A stretch of DNA of 64,000 nucleotides from Superficieibacter electus (GCF_002915575.1 NZ_PQGD01000027.1:1-64000); one strand, 5' to 3'; counted from the stretch's first letter, positions 28,988 through 41,939 are shown. Numbers and translations are program-made. Notes: generated by a model from the sequence alone, not told the origin.

Positions 28988-30610
28988 ATGCCCTGGCAAA
29001 CGCATACCGTTTTTAATCAACCGCTTCCCCTTAATAACAGCAACCTGTTCCTCTCCGATACGGCGCTCCGCGAAGCGATAGTACGGGAAGGCGCAGGATG
29101 GGACAGCGATCTGCTTGCCAGTCTCGGTCAACAATTAGGTACGGCGGAATCACTGGAGCTGGGACGGCTGGCGAATCACAACCCGCCGGAGCTGTTGCGC
29201 TACGATCAGACCGGCGCGCGGCTGGACGATGTGCGTTTTCATCCGGCGTGGCACATCCTGATGCAAGGGCTGTGCGCCAATCGGACGCATAATCTGCCGT
29301 GGCAGGCAGAGGCGCGTAGCGGATCGTTTGTTGCCCGTTCGGCACGGTTTATGCTCCATGCACAGGTCGAAGCGGGAACACTATGCCCTGTTACCATGAC
29401 GTTCGCCGCCACGCCGCTACTCCAGCAATCGTTGCCAGCATTGTTTACGCAGTGGCTGTCACCGCTGCTTAGCGACCGCTACGACCCACATGTGCTGCCG
29501 GGCAGCGAGAAACGTGGGCTGCTTATCGGCATGGGAATGACCGAAAAACAGGGCGGCTCCGATGTGCTGAGTAACACCACGCGGGCCGAGCCGCTCAATG
29601 ACGGCTCCTGGCGGCTGGTCGGGCACAAATGGTTTTTCTCAGTGCCACAAAGTGATGCGCATCTGGTGCTGGCGCAGGCGAAAGGGGGGCTATCATGCTT
29701 TTTTGTCCCACGTTTTCTGCCTGATGGGCAGCGTAACGCGATCCGTCTTGAGCGCCTGAAAGACAAACTTGGCAACCGTTCTAACGCCAGTAGCGAAGCG
29801 GAATTTTTTGATGCCGCAGGCTGGCTGATTGGTGAGGAAGGCGAGGGCGTGCGGCAGATCCTCAAAATGGGTGGCCTGACACGCTTTGACTGCGCGCTGG
29901 CAAGCCATGCAATGATGCGTCGGGCATTGTCGGTGGCGCTGTATCACGCTTATCAGCGGCAGGTCTTTGGTAAACGGCTGGTGGACCAGCCGATCATGCG
30001 CCAGGTGCTGAGCCGGATGGCGCTTCAACTGGAAGGCCAGACTGCATTCATGTTTCGTCTGGCGCGTGCCTGGGATCATCGTCACAGCGCAGAAGAAGCG
30101 TTGTGGGCGCGGCTGTTTACCCCGGCGGCCAAGTTTACGCTGTGTAAAGCAGGCATCCCTTTTGTGGCAGAAGCGATGGAAGTGCTGGGCGGCACTGGTT
30201 ACTGCGAAGAGAGTGAATTACCGCGCCTGTACCGTGAGATGCCGGTCAACAGCATCTGGGAAGGGTCCGGTAATATCATGTGCCTCGACGTTTTGCGCGT
30301 GCTGGCAAAACAGGCGGGCGTGCAGGCGATTCTGGAACAGGAATATGCAGCAGTAAAAGGGCAGGACCGGCATTTTGATCGCGCCTGGCGGCAGCTTCAG
30401 CAGCGTTTACGCCGCCCTCAGGAAGCGCAGGGACGAGATATTACTCAGCAACTCTGCCTGTTGGCTACAGGGGCACAGCTTCTGCAACATGCCTCGCCGC
30501 CGATAGCGCAGGCATGGTATCAGATGATGCTGGATACCCGCGGCGGCGTGCTGCTAAGTGAAGCGTTACAGAACGATCTACTGCTGCGGGCCACGGGCGG
30601 CACGATTTAA
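28988..30610 (+). CDS. aidB: Adaptive-response flavoprotein AidB
   Basis: AidB is an acyl-CoA-dehydrogenase-fold flavoprotein that binds DNA and is induced in the Ada response to alkylation. The 540-residue protein has the family order: N-terminal helical domain, beta domain with GMGMTEKQGGSDV (about 200-212) and HKWFFSVPQSDA, FAD-binding helical domain, and C-terminal DNA-binding part. EMPVNSIWEGSGNIMCLDVLR is the E. coli AidB signature. ATG 28988 follows GGAGGAGGA at ideal spacing. An upstream in-frame ATG at 28928 would add 20 residues absent from E. coli. Its stop overlaps the convergent muramidase gene. Confidence 0.95.
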   Translation: MPWQTHTVFNQPLPLNNSNLFLSDTALREAIVREGAGWDSDLLASLGQQLGTAESLELGRLANHNPPELLRYDQTGARLDDVRFHPAWHILMQGLCANRTHNLPWQAEARSGSFVARSARFMLHAQVEAGTLCPVTMTFAATPLLQQSLPALFTQWLSPLLSDRYDPHVLPGSEKRGLLIGMGMTEKQGGSDVLSNTTRAEPLNDGSWRLVGHKWFFSVPQSDAHLVLAQAKGGLSCFFVPRFLPDGQRNAIRLERLKDKLGNRSNASSEAEFFDAAGWLIGEEGEGVRQILKMGGLTRFDCALASHAMMRRALSVALYHAYQRQVFGKRLVDQPIMRQVLSRMALQLEGQTAFMFRLARAWDHRHSAEEALWARLFTPAAKFTLCKAGIPFVAEAMEVLGGTGYCEESELPRLYREMPVNSIWEGSGNIMCLDVLRVLAKQAGVQAILEQEYAAVKGQDRHFDRAWRQLQQRLRRPQEAQGRDITQQLCLLATGAQLLQHASPPIAQAWYQMMLDTRGGVLLSEALQNDLLLRATGGTI

Positions 30611-31329
30611 GGATGCAGCAGGGCGTCAAACTGTGATGAATTACCCTGAAATACGTTCAGATCGACCGCGGTATCAATGCCTGGAATATGTCCGCGGTTT
30701 GCGTACTGCCAGAACGTCCACTGCCGGTGGTAGGGCAGTGATGGCTGTCGCCAGATATCGCGTATCCACAGAGGATGCGTCAGGAAATCCTGCTGCAAAT
30801 AGTCATCATAAAAGTCACGTGTGGCGTAGAGAATAACCTTTTGCTGGTAAACCTGCTCCAGCATAGTCGTCATTTCCCGCAATGCGGCAATGACCTGCTC
30901 CCGGCTCTGCGGCGCGCAGTTTGCGCCATATTCGAGGTCGATCGTCGGCGGCAGCGCATTTGCGGCCACGGGAACCGTCGCAATAAAGTTTTGTGCCTGT
31001 TCTTTACCCGATTTGCAAAGCGAGAAAAAATGATATGCGCCGGTTACCAGCCCCCTGGCGCGGGCGTTTTGCCAGTTCTGTTGAAAAGCGGGATCGCGAA
31101 AGGTACTGCCCTGAGTGGCTTTAATAAATACAAACCGGACTGCTTTGGGATCGACAAGCGCCCAGTTAATGATTTTCTGATGATGGGAAATATCAATACC
31201 CTGAACGGGCCACTGTGTACGGGAAGGATAATTAAGACGCAGCCAGCCTTCATAAAAGGCCGTTTTAATCAGTAAGCCGCAGACTATAAAAAGCAATAAC
31301 AGAGCCAGCCCGCGTCCATAGCGGTTCAT
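30607..31329 (-). CDS. GH25 family muramidase (lysozyme), membrane-anchored
   Basis: This 240-residue protein has an N-terminal hydrophobic segment (about 8-22, GLALLLLFIVCGLL) acting as a signal anchor, then a glycoside hydrolase family 25 domain. It has GIDISHHQ (Asp46), FVFIKATQG, GAYHFF, and the catalytic PPTIDLEYG with Asp131 and Glu133. It should face the periplasm and cleave the MurNAc-GlcNAc bond. E. coli YegX is a relative, but this position has no counterpart in E. coli K-12. It converges on aidB with a four-base overlap. Its role could be cell-wall remodelling or a captured phage or effector-type lysozyme. Confidence 0.88.
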   Translation of the reverse strand: MNRYGRGLALLLLFIVCGLLIKTAFYEGWLRLNYPSRTQWPVQGIDISHHQKIINWALVDPKAVRFVFIKATQGSTFRDPAFQQNWQNARARGLVTGAYHFFSLCKSGKEQAQNFIATVPVAANALPPTIDLEYGANCAPQSREQVIAALREMTTMLEQVYQQKVILYATRDFYDDYLQQDFLTHPLWIRDIWRQPSLPYHRQWTFWQYANRGHIPGIDTAVDLNVFQGNSSQFDALLHP

Positions 31330-31378
31330 AACGCATCATATCCGTATCAATATTTTTGCTTTTATACTCTATCCTCGC

Positions 31379-31642
31379 TCAGGCGTAAAGGATCGCCTGC
31401 ACGCGCCAGTTATCCGGGTTTTGCTCTTCATACATCTGGATGATGCGATACCATGATGCGCCCTGCTCGTCCGCTTTACGCGCCACCACACGTTCTACAT
31501 CCTGCGGGTTGCCGGCAATATTATTCACCGAAATCAAACCAATTTCGTTGAGCCCGGTAACGCAATCCGCGCTGGCAAATTCAGCCGATTGAGCCGATGC
31601 GCCAGCAAATTTTAATGAGGGCAAAGCAAAAGTTCGGTTCAT
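31379..31642 (-). CDS. yjfN: DUF1471 family protein YjfN
   Basis: This small YhcN/DUF1471-family protein has 87 residues. The core from SAQSAEFASADCVTGLNEIG to WRVQAILYA matches E. coli YjfN, which is described as an activator of the periplasmic protease DegP. The start MNRTFALPSLK follows AAAGGAG. The N-terminal segment is shorter and less hydrophobic than a standard signal peptide, so export is less obvious than for typical family members. It lies just upstream of the GH25 gene on the same strand. Confidence 0.88.
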   Translation of the reverse strand: MNRTFALPSLKFAGASAQSAEFASADCVTGLNEIGLISVNNIAGNPQDVERVVARKADEQGASWYRIIQMYEEQNPDNWRVQAILYA

Positions 31643-31780
31643 TCTTCGCTCCTTTTCACAAAAACCCAACGTTTAGCGAGGCGCTCCGTCACGGGTACTT
31701 ATCCTCAAATTCACATGTACTGACATTGTGCACAGGAAAACGTGAATGGACGCAAAGCAATGTAAAGGTTAATAAAATCC

Positions 31781-32092
31781 TTACTTACGATAAAGGATCG
31801 CCTGCGAGTACCACTGTCCTGGAAAGACGGTGTCATCAATCATCACAATCACGTAGTAATCTGCTTTGGCGGCGGCCGCTTTCGCTTTTATTGCCGCCTC
31901 AACATCCATTGGCGAGCCATAGATCATGGCGCTGACTGTTCCGGTGCGCTGCAATCCCAGCGTTTGATTTCGCTGGATCTCCTGAGGAGGCGTGGTGAGT
32001 GGCGGTGGCGCTTTCGGTGTCCCCTCCAGCACACTACATCCGCTCAACAGCATTGTCAGTATCAACGGAGCAATACGGCGTAAAAGTTTCAT
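31781..32092 (-). CDS. bsmA: Biofilm peroxide-resistance lipoprotein BsmA (YjfO)
   Basis: This is a DUF1471 family lipoprotein of 103 residues. The signal ends in the lipobox LLSGC, so Cys23 or so is lipidated. The mature part has QTLGLQRTGTVSAMIYGSPMD and the C-terminal WYSQAILYRK shared with YjfN and other DUF1471 proteins. E. coli BsmA affects peroxide resistance and flagellar motility in biofilms. ATG 32092 follows CAGGAGACG. The frame is open upstream but that region is not conserved coding. Confidence 0.88.
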   Translation of the reverse strand: MKLLRRIAPLILTMLLSGCSVLEGTPKAPPPLTTPPQEIQRNQTLGLQRTGTVSAMIYGSPMDVEAAIKAKAAAAKADYYVIVMIDDTVFPGQWYSQAILYRK

Positions 32093-32299
32093 AACTCGTC
32101 TCCTGATAGAGCTAGTGTAGTGGGAAAACGGCCTTGATTTAGGGGAATGTTCCCAATTTGTTACCTCTGCCGTTATTTTCGAATGAAAATAGTTGAAAAA
32201 CGTAAGCCACTTCTCATCATTTCTGGCAGCGCCCTGCGTTTTTATACCTTGCTTACCCGCAGGCAACGTGGCATATCAGAATAAAAGAGGAGTGAATAA

Positions 32300-33013
32300 A
32301 TGATAGAACTGGATGTGCGCACGCTGGCAAATATCGAAATATTGCATGCTTTTCCTTCAGGAAAAGGCAACCAGCCTTTGCCTTGTATTGTGTTTTATCA
32401 TGGGTTCACTTCGTCAAAGCTGGTGTATAGCTATTTTGCCGTCGCGCTGGCGCAAGCCGGGTTTCGGGTCGTGATGCCGGATGCCCGCGAGCACGGGGCG
32501 CGTTATCAAGGCGATGAACAGGGCCGTATGCAGCATTTCTGGCAGATTCTTCAGGAAAATTTCCATGAATTCAGTGCACTACGCGATGCTATTGTCGCTC
32601 AAGGCTGGGTGGACGGGCAGCGACTGGCGGTCGCAGGTGCCTCCATGGGCGGAATGACCGCGCTGGGGCTGATGACGCAACATCCTGAAATTACGTGCGT
32701 TGCCTGCCTGATGGGGTCCGGTTACTTCATGCAACTCTCACGCACGCTTTTTCCTGCGCAGGAAGAGCAGCCCGCGCTGGCCCGCTGGGATGTGACGCAG
32801 CAACTGCCTGCGCTTGCCAACCGGCCTTTATTACTCTGGCACGGCGAGGAGGATGACGTTGTCCCGGCCGTGGAAACGCTGCGTTTACAGCAAGCACTGA
32901 GCAGTGCCGGGCTGGATCAACATCTGACCTGTCAGTGGCAGGCTGGCGTGCGTCACCGTATTACGCCTGAAGCGCTTTCCGCGACGGTGGCGTTCTTTAA
33001 TCAGCATCTTTAA
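32300..33013 (+). CDS. yjfP: Esterase YjfP
   Basis: This is an alpha/beta hydrolase with carboxylesterase activity in E. coli, 237 residues against 249 there. The oxyanion-hole motif YHGFTSSK is at about 33-40, the nucleophile elbow GASMGG has Ser115, then an acid residue in GEEDDVVPA and a His in GVRHRITPE. It has no signal peptide. AAAAGAGGAG precedes ATG 32300. The stop overlaps the end of convergent ulaR. The natural substrate is not known. Confidence 0.92.
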   Translation: MIELDVRTLANIEILHAFPSGKGNQPLPCIVFYHGFTSSKLVYSYFAVALAQAGFRVVMPDAREHGARYQGDEQGRMQHFWQILQENFHEFSALRDAIVAQGWVDGQRLAVAGASMGGMTALGLMTQHPEITCVACLMGSGYFMQLSRTLFPAQEEQPALARWDVTQQLPALANRPLLLWHGEEDDVVPAVETLRLQQALSSAGLDQHLTCQWQAGVRHRITPEALSATVAFFNQHL

Positions 33014-33765
33014 ACGCGGGTTACCTTAACGCCCTGAGCTTCAAGTTTTTTCAGGATTTCGGCGTCGGCATTTTTGCCGGTGATCACCTGGTCAATTTGC
33101 GCGGCCTGGCTAAACAGCATGCCCGCGCGTTCGCCGACTTTACTACTGTCCACCACCACCACCAGCTTACCCACCACGTTGAGCATTTTTTGTTCTGCCA
33201 TGGCGGTTAGCATATCTGTTTTATACAGACCGTCGGCAGTGAGGCCCTTGCCGCTGGTAAACATCCAGTGGCCGGCATACAGGCTGTTTTCGTTGTCCTG
33301 CGGGCTGAGCGTAATCGAGTGGCTTTTATTGTATTGCCCGCCCATGATAATCACGCTCTCATGCTCCTGGTCGATCAGATAGTTCGCCAGCGGCAAATAG
33401 TTAGTGATGATCTGTACGGGTTTGCCACACATTTCGTGGCCGAGCAGAAACGCCGTTGAACCACAGTTAATTACCACGCTCTCGCCAGGGTTCACCAGCT
33501 GTGCTGCCGCTCTGGCAATACGCACTTTTTCATCATGATTTTGTGCCTGATGAATATTGCGGGGCGACCAGCGTGGACGTTGCTGGCTGATAGCTTCCGC
33601 GCCGTTACGAACTTTTTTTAACTTGCCACTCTCGTCGAGCTTGTTGATATCTCGTCGCGCGGTAGCTGGAGAAATCCCCAGCCGGGCCATTACCTGTTCT
33701 ACGGTCACGAAGCCTGATTGCGCTAACAGATCCAGTAAAATTTGATGCCTTTGCGCTTCCGTCAT
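33010..33765 (-). CDS. ulaR: L-ascorbate regulon repressor UlaR
   Basis: UlaR is a DeoR-family repressor of ulaG and ulaABCDEF, released by L-ascorbate-6-phosphate. The N-terminal HTH (about 5-55, with [24 protein letters not shown]) is followed by a DeoR sensor domain with [15 protein letters not shown] and the C-terminal [13 protein letters not shown]. The length is 251 residues as in E. coli. Its target operators should lie in 34953-35309. Confidence 0.96.
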   Translation of the reverse strand: MTEAQRHQILLDLLAQSGFVTVEQVMARLGISPATARRDINKLDESGKLKKVRNGAEAISQQRPRWSPRNIHQAQNHDEKVRIARAAAQLVNPGESVVINCGSTAFLLGHEMCGKPVQIITNYLPLANYLIDQEHESVIIMGGQYNKSHSITLSPQDNENSLYAGHWMFTSGKGLTADGLYKTDMLTAMAEQKMLNVVGKLVVVVDSSKVGERAGMLFSQAAQIDQVITGKNADAEILKKLEAQGVKVTRV

Positions 33766-33850
33766 GAACTATTCCGATTAAAAATGATGGTTAAAGATGA
33801 TATTTGAAATAGCCTGAAATTGCTAAGCATAAGTTGAGACGCAGGCTTGC

Positions 33851-33877
33851 AAAGACGCTGCGCCCGACAGCGTCTTT
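33851..33877 (-). terminator. Terminator after ulaG
   Basis: A perfect 10-bp inverted repeat, AAAGACGCTG at 33851-33860 and CAGCGTCTTT at 33868-33877, has a 7-base loop. It lies 11 bases after the ulaG stop and upstream of ulaR on the same strand. The U-run is short (TTTGC), so termination may be partial. Confidence 0.7.
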
Positions 33878-33887
33878 ACGGGAACCT

Positions 33888-34952
33888 TTACAGGAAAGAT
33901 GTAAACGGTAGATCGGGTTCAATAGTGAAGCAGTCATCGAAGCCGCGCGGATAGTGATACTCAAAATTGTCTTTATCCAGTGGCCAGGTAAATTTGCCGC
34001 CCACCTGCCAGATAAACGGTTTGAAGCCGTATTTCAGACGATCTTTTTTCATTTCCCACAGCACGCGTAGCTCCTGCGGATCGGCCTGGAAGTTTGACCA
34101 GATATCGTGATGGAACGGGATGACTACTTTCGCATTCAGCGCTTCCGCCATGCGCAGCATATCCACGCTGGTCATTTTGTCGGTGATGCCGCGCGGGTTC
34201 TCGCCGTAAGAGCCGAGCGCAACGTCGAGTTGGTGTTCGTTGCCGTGCTTTGCGTAATAGTTGGAATAGTGAGAATCGCCGCTGTGGTATAGCGAGCCGC
34301 CCGGCGTTTTGAACAGGTAGTTCACCGCGCGCTGATCCATGCCGTCTGGCAGTACGCCAGCGGCGCTTTGATCGGCAGGCAGGGTGATTAACGCCGTGCG
34401 GTCGAAGGCATCCAGCGCATGAATTTCAATATCTTTGATTTTCACTACATCGCCGGGCTTGACGACGATACAACGCTCTTTCGGCACGCCCCAGCCGATC
34501 CACAGATCCACGCAGGTTTGCGGCCCGATGAACGGCACGTCGTCGGCACAGTTTTGCATCACGGCAGCCGCCACGTTAACGTCAATGTGATCGTTATGAT
34601 CGTGGGTAGAAAGTACGGCGTCGATCTGACGAATAGCGAAAGGATCGAGCACAAACGGCGTGGTGCGCAGATTCGGCTGGAGCTTCTGTACCCCTGCCAT
34701 CCGCTGCATCTGATGGCCTTTTTTCATCAACGGATTACCGTGACTCTGCTTGCCGGTGCCGCACCAGAAGTCCACGCAGATATTGGCACTGCCTTCCGAT
34801 TTAAGCCAGATACCCGTACAACCCAGCCACCACATGGCAAATGTCCCCGGTGCGACCTGCTCTTGTTCGATTTCTTCATTCAGCCAGCTGCCCCATTCCG
34901 GGAAAGTACTGAGGACCCATGATTCACGGGTAATGGTGGTTACTTTACTCAT
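33888..34952 (-). CDS. ulaG: L-ascorbate-6-phosphate lactonase UlaG
   Basis: UlaG hydrolyses L-ascorbate-6-phosphate to 3-keto-L-gulonate-6-phosphate, the first cytoplasmic step after PTS uptake. It has a metallo-beta-lactamase fold with the metal motif THDHNDHID (about 110-118), then [11 protein letters not shown] and [10 protein letters not shown]. Its 354 residues match E. coli. ATG 34952 follows CAGGAG. The frame stays open upstream, but the extension is intergenic promoter DNA. It is divergent from ulaA. Confidence 0.96.
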   Translation of the reverse strand: MSKVTTITRESWVLSTFPEWGSWLNEEIEQEQVAPGTFAMWWLGCTGIWLKSEGSANICVDFWCGTGKQSHGNPLMKKGHQMQRMAGVQKLQPNLRTTPFVLDPFAIRQIDAVLSTHDHNDHIDVNVAAAVMQNCADDVPFIGPQTCVDLWIGWGVPKERCIVVKPGDVVKIKDIEIHALDAFDRTALITLPADQSAAGVLPDGMDQRAVNYLFKTPGGSLYHSGDSHYSNYYAKHGNEHQLDVALGSYGENPRGITDKMTSVDMLRMAEALNAKVVIPFHHDIWSNFQADPQELRVLWEMKKDRLKYGFKPFIWQVGGKFTWPLDKDNFEYHYPRGFDDCFTIEPDLPFTSFL

Positions 34953-36710
<1,758 letters not shown>

Positions 36711-36721
36711 GGAGTTTGATT

Positions 36722-37027
36722 ATGACCGTACGTATTCTGGCCGTATGTGGTAACGGACAAGGTAGTTCCATGATCATGAAAATGAAGGTGGATCAATTCC
36801 TGACCCAATCGAACATTGACCATACCGTTAATAGCTGTGCCGTTGGCGAATATAAAAGCGAGTTAAATAGCGCGGATATCATTATTGCTTCCACGCATAT
36901 CGCCGGTGAAATCAGCGTCACGGGAAATAAATATGTGGTCGGCGTGCGCAATATGCTCTCGCCTGCGGATTTCGGCCCGAAACTGCTGGAAGTGATCAAA
37001 GAACATTTCCCGCAGGACGTGAAGTAA
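36722..37027 (+). CDS. ulaB: L-ascorbate PTS EIIB component UlaB
   Basis: UlaB is a cytoplasmic EIIB of 101 residues. The phosphorylated cysteine is Cys9 in the N-terminal [16 protein letters not shown] loop. It receives phosphate from UlaC His68 and passes it to ascorbate in UlaA. AAGGAG precedes ATG 36722. It lies between ulaA and ulaC, as in E. coli. Confidence 0.96.
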   Translation: MTVRILAVCGNGQGSSMIMKMKVDQFLTQSNIDHTVNSCAVGEYKSELNSADIIIASTHIAGEISVTGNKYVVGVRNMLSPADFGPKLLEVIKEHFPQDVK

Positions 37028-37036
37028 GGACGCTTT

Positions 37037-37504
37037 ATGAAACTACGAGATTCGCTGGCTGAAAATAACTCCATTCTTCTTCAGGCCGAGGCCAGCAACT
37101 GGCAGGAAGCGGTAAAGCTGGGCGTGGATTTGCTGGTCAAAGCAGACGTGGTTGAGCCGCGTTATTACCAGGCCATTCTTGACGGCGTGGCGCAGCACGG
37201 CCCGTACTTCGTCATTGCGCCGGGGCTGGCGATGCCGCACGGCAGGCCGGAAGAAGGTGTCAAAAAAACCGGTTTTGCGCTGGTAACGCTGAAAACGCCG
37301 CTGGAGTTTAACCATGAAGACAACGACCCGGTCGATATCCTGATCACCATGGCGGCGGTGGATGCCAACACCCACCAGGAAGTGGGCATTATGCAAATCG
37401 TTAACCTGTTTGACGACGAAGCCAACTTTGACCGTTTACGTGCCTGCCGCACCGCGCAGGAGGTTCTTGATTTAATTGACCGCACTAATGCGGCATCCGC
37501 TTAA
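37037..37504 (+). CDS. ulaC: L-ascorbate PTS EIIA component UlaC
   Basis: UlaC is an EIIA of the mannitol/fructose type, 155 residues. The active-site histidine is His68 in the [14 protein letters not shown] segment. It accepts phosphate from HPr and donates it to UlaB. It is one residue longer than E. coli UlaC. It follows ulaB by nine bases. Confidence 0.96.
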   Translation: MKLRDSLAENNSILLQAEASNWQEAVKLGVDLLVKADVVEPRYYQAILDGVAQHGPYFVIAPGLAMPHGRPEEGVKKTGFALVTLKTPLEFNHEDNDPVDILITMAAVDANTHQEVGIMQIVNLFDDEANFDRLRACRTAQEVLDLIDRTNAASA

Positions 37505-37516
37505 GAGGGAATTGAA

Positions 37517-38167
37517 ATGTCACTACCGATGTTGCAGGTCGCACTGGATAACCAGAGCATGTCTTCCGCCTACGAAACCACCCGCCTGATTGCGGAAGAG
37601 GTGGATATTATTGAAGTCGGCACCATTCTTTGCGTTGCGGAAGGCGTGCGTGCCGTTCGCGACCTGAAGGCGCTGTATCCGCATAAAATTGTGCTGGCGG
37701 ATGCCAAAATTGCCGACGCCGGCAAAATCCTCTCCCGGATGTGTTTTGAAGCCAATGCCGACTGGATCACCGTGATTTGCTGCGCAGATATCAACACCGC
37801 CAAAGGTGCACTCGACGTGGCGAAAGAATTTAACGGCGACGTCCAAATCGAACTGACCGGCTACTGGACCTGGGAGCAGGCGCAGGAATGGCGCGACGCA
37901 GGCATTGGGCAGGTGGTGTATCACCGCAGCCGTGACGCGCAGGCCGCAGGTGTAGCGTGGGGTGACGCGGATATTTCCGCCATTAAACGTCTCTCTGAGA
38001 TGGGCTTCAAAGTCACCGTTACCGGCGGGCTGGCGCTGGAAGATTTGCCGCTGTTCAAGGGGATTCCCATCCACGTCTTTATTGCCGGCCGCAGCATTCG
38101 CGATGCTGCCGACCCGGTAGACGCGGCGCGCCAGTTCAAACGTTCCATCGCCCAGTTGTGGGGATAA
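37517..38167 (+). CDS. ulaD: 3-keto-L-gulonate-6-phosphate decarboxylase UlaD
   Basis: UlaD decarboxylates 3-keto-L-gulonate-6-phosphate to L-xylulose-5-phosphate. It is a member of the orotidine-monophosphate-decarboxylase barrel superfamily, 216 residues as in E. coli. Active-site strands are visible: [23 protein letters not shown] (the DxKxxD catalytic motif) and [12 protein letters not shown] near the phosphate site. It lies in ulaABCDEF, 9 bases before ulaE. Confidence 0.96.
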   Translation: MSLPMLQVALDNQSMSSAYETTRLIAEEVDIIEVGTILCVAEGVRAVRDLKALYPHKIVLADAKIADAGKILSRMCFEANADWITVICCADINTAKGALDVAKEFNGDVQIELTGYWTWEQAQEWRDAGIGQVVYHRSRDAQAAGVAWGDADISAIKRLSEMGFKVTVTGGLALEDLPLFKGIPIHVFIAGRSIRDAADPVDAARQFKRSIAQLWG

Positions 38168-38176
38168 GGAGCGGCT

Positions 38177-39031
38177 ATGCTGTCGAAACAGATCCCGCTT
38201 GGCATCTATGAAAAAGCGCTCCCCGCCGGGGAGTGCTGGCTGGAACGCCTGAATCTTGCGAAAGCGCTGGAATTTGATTTTGTTGAGATGTCCATTGATG
38301 AAACCGACGAGCGCCTTGCCCGCCTTGACTGGACGCGTGAGCAGCGGCTGGCGCTGGTTAACGCCATTGCGGAAACCGGCGTGCGCGTGCCGTCGATGTG
38401 CCTGAGCGCCCACCGTCGTTTCCCGCTTGGCAGCGAAGATGACGCGGTGCGCACGCAGGGGCTGGAGATTATGCGTAAAGCTATCCGCTTTGCCCAGGAT
38501 GTCGGCATTCGCGTGATCCAGCTTGCGGGTTACGACGTCTACTATCAGCAGGCCAGTCACGAAACACGGCGTCGCTTCCGCGACGGGCTGAAAGAGAGCG
38601 TTGAGATGGCGAGCCGCGCGCAGGTGACGCTGGCGATGGAAATCATGGATTACCCGCTGATGAATTCCATCAGCAAGGCGCTGGGTTACGCGCACTATCT
38701 TAACAACCCATGGTTCCAGCTCTACCCGGATATCGGCAACCTGTCGGCGTGGGACAACGACGTGCAGATGGAGTTGCAGGCCGGAAAGGGGCATATCGTG
38801 GCGGTGCATGTTAAAGACACGAAGCCTGGCGTATTCAAAAACGTGCCGTTTGGCGAAGGTGTTGTCAATTTTGAACGCTGCTTTAAGACGCTCAAAGAAA
38901 CGGGCTATTGCGGACCCTGGCTGATTGAAATGTGGAGCGAAACCGCTGACGATCCGCTACGCGAAGTGGCAAAAGCGCGCGACTGGGTAAAAGCGCGGAT
39001 GGCAAGCGCAGGACTGGTGGAGGCGGCATAA
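38177..39031 (+). CDS. ulaE: L-ribulose-5-phosphate 3-epimerase UlaE
   Basis: UlaE converts L-xylulose-5-phosphate to L-ribulose-5-phosphate. It is a TIM-barrel sugar isomerase of 284 residues, the E. coli length, with metal/substrate residues in [29 protein letters not shown] and the C-terminal WLIEMWSE. Its last A is shared with the ATG of ulaF (TAATG), so the two are translationally coupled. Confidence 0.96.
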   Translation: MLSKQIPLGIYEKALPAGECWLERLNLAKALEFDFVEMSIDETDERLARLDWTREQRLALVNAIAETGVRVPSMCLSAHRRFPLGSEDDAVRTQGLEIMRKAIRFAQDVGIRVIQLAGYDVYYQQASHETRRRFRDGLKESVEMASRAQVTLAMEIMDYPLMNSISKALGYAHYLNNPWFQLYPDIGNLSAWDNDVQMELQAGKGHIVAVHVKDTKPGVFKNVPFGEGVVNFERCFKTLKETGYCGPWLIEMWSETADDPLREVAKARDWVKARMASAGLVEAA

Positions 39032-39717
39032 TGCAAAGGCTAAAACAGCAGGTATTTGAAGCTAATATGGACTTGCCGCGTTACGGGCTGGTCACCTTTA
39101 CCTGGGGCAACGTCAGTGCTATCGACCGTGAACGCGGGCTGGTGGTAATTAAACCCAGCGGCGTGGCTTACGAGACCATGACAGCGGACGATATGGTGAC
39201 GGTGGATCTCACCGGAAACGTCGTTGAGGGGCGCTATCGACCTTCCTCTGATACCGCCACCCATCTGGAACTTTACCGCCGCTACCCGTCACTCGGTGGC
39301 ATTGTGCATACTCACTCCACCCACGCAACGGCATGGGCGCAGGCCGGGCTTGCTGTCCCGGCACTGGGTACCACCCACGCGGACTACTTCTTTGGTGACA
39401 TTCCCTGCACGCGGGCGTTAAGCGAGCAAGAAGTGCAGGGTGAATATGAGCTGAATACCGGGAAGGTGATCATCGAAACGTTAGGCGACGTTGAGCCCTT
39501 GCATACGCCAGGCATTGTGGTCTATCAGCACGGACCGTTTGCCTGGGGTAAAGATGCGCACGACGCGGTACACAATGCGGTGGTGCTGGAAGAGGTGGCG
39601 AAGATGGCGTGGATTGCGCGGGGGATTAATCCGCAGCTCAACCCCATCGACAGCTATCTGATGAATAAGCATTTTATGCGTAAGCACGGTCCGAATGCCT
39701 ATTACGGGCAGAAGTGA
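39031..39717 (+). CDS. ulaF: L-ribulose-5-phosphate 4-epimerase UlaF
   Basis: UlaF converts L-ribulose-5-phosphate to D-xylulose-5-phosphate, feeding ascorbate carbon into the pentose phosphate pathway. It is a class II aldolase-type zinc enzyme of 228 residues. The zinc histidines lie in [16 protein letters not shown] and a later [21 protein letters not shown] is the substrate-phosphate loop. It is the last gene of the ula operon and is followed by a hairpin. Confidence 0.96.
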   Translation: MQRLKQQVFEANMDLPRYGLVTFTWGNVSAIDRERGLVVIKPSGVAYETMTADDMVTVDLTGNVVEGRYRPSSDTATHLELYRRYPSLGGIVHTHSTHATAWAQAGLAVPALGTTHADYFFGDIPCTRALSEQEVQGEYELNTGKVIIETLGDVEPLHTPGIVVYQHGPFAWGKDAHDAVHNAVVLEEVAKMAWIARGINPQLNPIDSYLMNKHFMRKHGPNAYYGQK

Positions 39718-39723
39718 ATACCC

Positions 39724-39775
39724 TGCTCCGGAATGTATATTCCCTTCGGGATGTTACTGGTCCGATTCCGGAGCA
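39724..39775 (+). terminator. Hairpin after ulaF
   Basis: A perfect 11-bp inverted repeat, TGCTCCGGAAT at 39724-39734 and ATTCCGGAGCA at 39765-39775, encloses a smaller internal hairpin around TCCCTTCGGGA. It starts 7 bases after the ulaF stop and is followed by TTCTTCAATT, a poor U-tract. It is probably the 3' end of the ula operon. Confidence 0.65.
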
Positions 39776-39847
39776 TTCTTCAATTATTGCGTAATGAGCT
39801 CTGGAGTATAATTCCCTGACGATCTCATCAAGGAAGAATACAGCAGA

Positions 39848-40210
39848 ATGATTATTATTTTTGGCTGGTTAAAAGAGCGTTATATCCATTGTGTTCTTCT
39901 TTCGGCCTGGTGTTTCCAGTGCTCACGGATTAAATCCTGGGCACTGGCCTATGAAAAAGAGTGGGTAACCTTTTTTGGCATCAAAACCATCCCTTTTATC
40001 TGTAAACGATTTCTGGTCTGTGAAGGCTGTGGAGATGTGATCCCCTTGACGTGGCGCGAGTGGCGAACCTGGTTTGCCTCTGGTGATGTCGCGGCCGGGC
40101 AGCACTTTATCGAACAGTATCAACTGGCACGTAAGACGGAAGTACAACGTCGGTTTTTGCTGGTAAGGCGTGAAGAATTTTATCGTAATGATGAACCGCC
40201 AGAAAAATGA
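39848..40210 (+). CDS. Zinc-ribbon domain protein of unknown function
   Basis: This is a 120-residue protein with paired cysteines WCFQC (Cys22, Cys25) and CEGC (Cys58, Cys61) flanking a hydrophobic WVTFFGIKTIPFICKRFLV strand. The layout (short FIFG-like N-terminus, CxxC, about 32 residues, CxxC) resembles the zinc_ribbon_15 type family. It has no signal peptide. It occupies the place of yjfY in E. coli but is unrelated to it. Function unknown. The nearest purine-rich site (AAGGAAG) is farther than usual from ATG 39848, so the start is less certain. Confidence 0.6.
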   Translation: MIIIFGWLKERYIHCVLLSAWCFQCSRIKSWALAYEKEWVTFFGIKTIPFICKRFLVCEGCGDVIPLTWREWRTWFASGDVAAGQHFIEQYQLARKTEVQRRFLLVRREEFYRNDEPPEK

Positions 40211-40391
40211 TGCGCTGTATAAATCAGGCCCCGCGCAGGGTTTTACTGCTGCTGGCCATTACTTTTTCTCCGTGCCTGAAGTTTAAAACGTTACTGCTCG
40301 GTTGCCGAATGGCTGTTAAGGAGCGGGCGCGAACTTTTATGCAATTCGCTTGTATTTCCTGGGTGACATCAGTATTATGACGCGTCATTTT

Positions 40392-40437
40392 TCAGCCGAC
40401 CTTTAACACGTTCCTTGCCTCCATGGGCCTCGGCTGA
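40392..40437 (+). promoter_or_regulatory. rpsF leader hairpin (S6:S18 autoregulation motif candidate)
   Basis: An 8-bp perfect inverted repeat, TCAGCCGA at 40392-40399 and TCGGCTGA at 40430-40437, lies about 40 bases before rpsF in the mRNA leader. A conserved leader structure with a CCG element bound by the S6:S18 complex is known upstream of rpsF in many bacteria. Here CCG occurs at 40396-40398. The hairpin is seen directly and its regulatory role is inferred. Confidence 0.6.
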
Positions 40438-40458
40438 CCCAGACAGGAGGCTGAATAA

Positions 40459-40872
<414 letters not shown>

Positions 40873-40878
40873 TTTCTG

Positions 40879-41425
<547 letters not shown>

Positions 41426-41454
41426 TCGGTCACGGTCCATTAATACGACTTTGA

Positions 41455-41916
<462 letters not shown>

Positions 41917-41939
41917 GTTTTTATTCTGACACACGTGTA

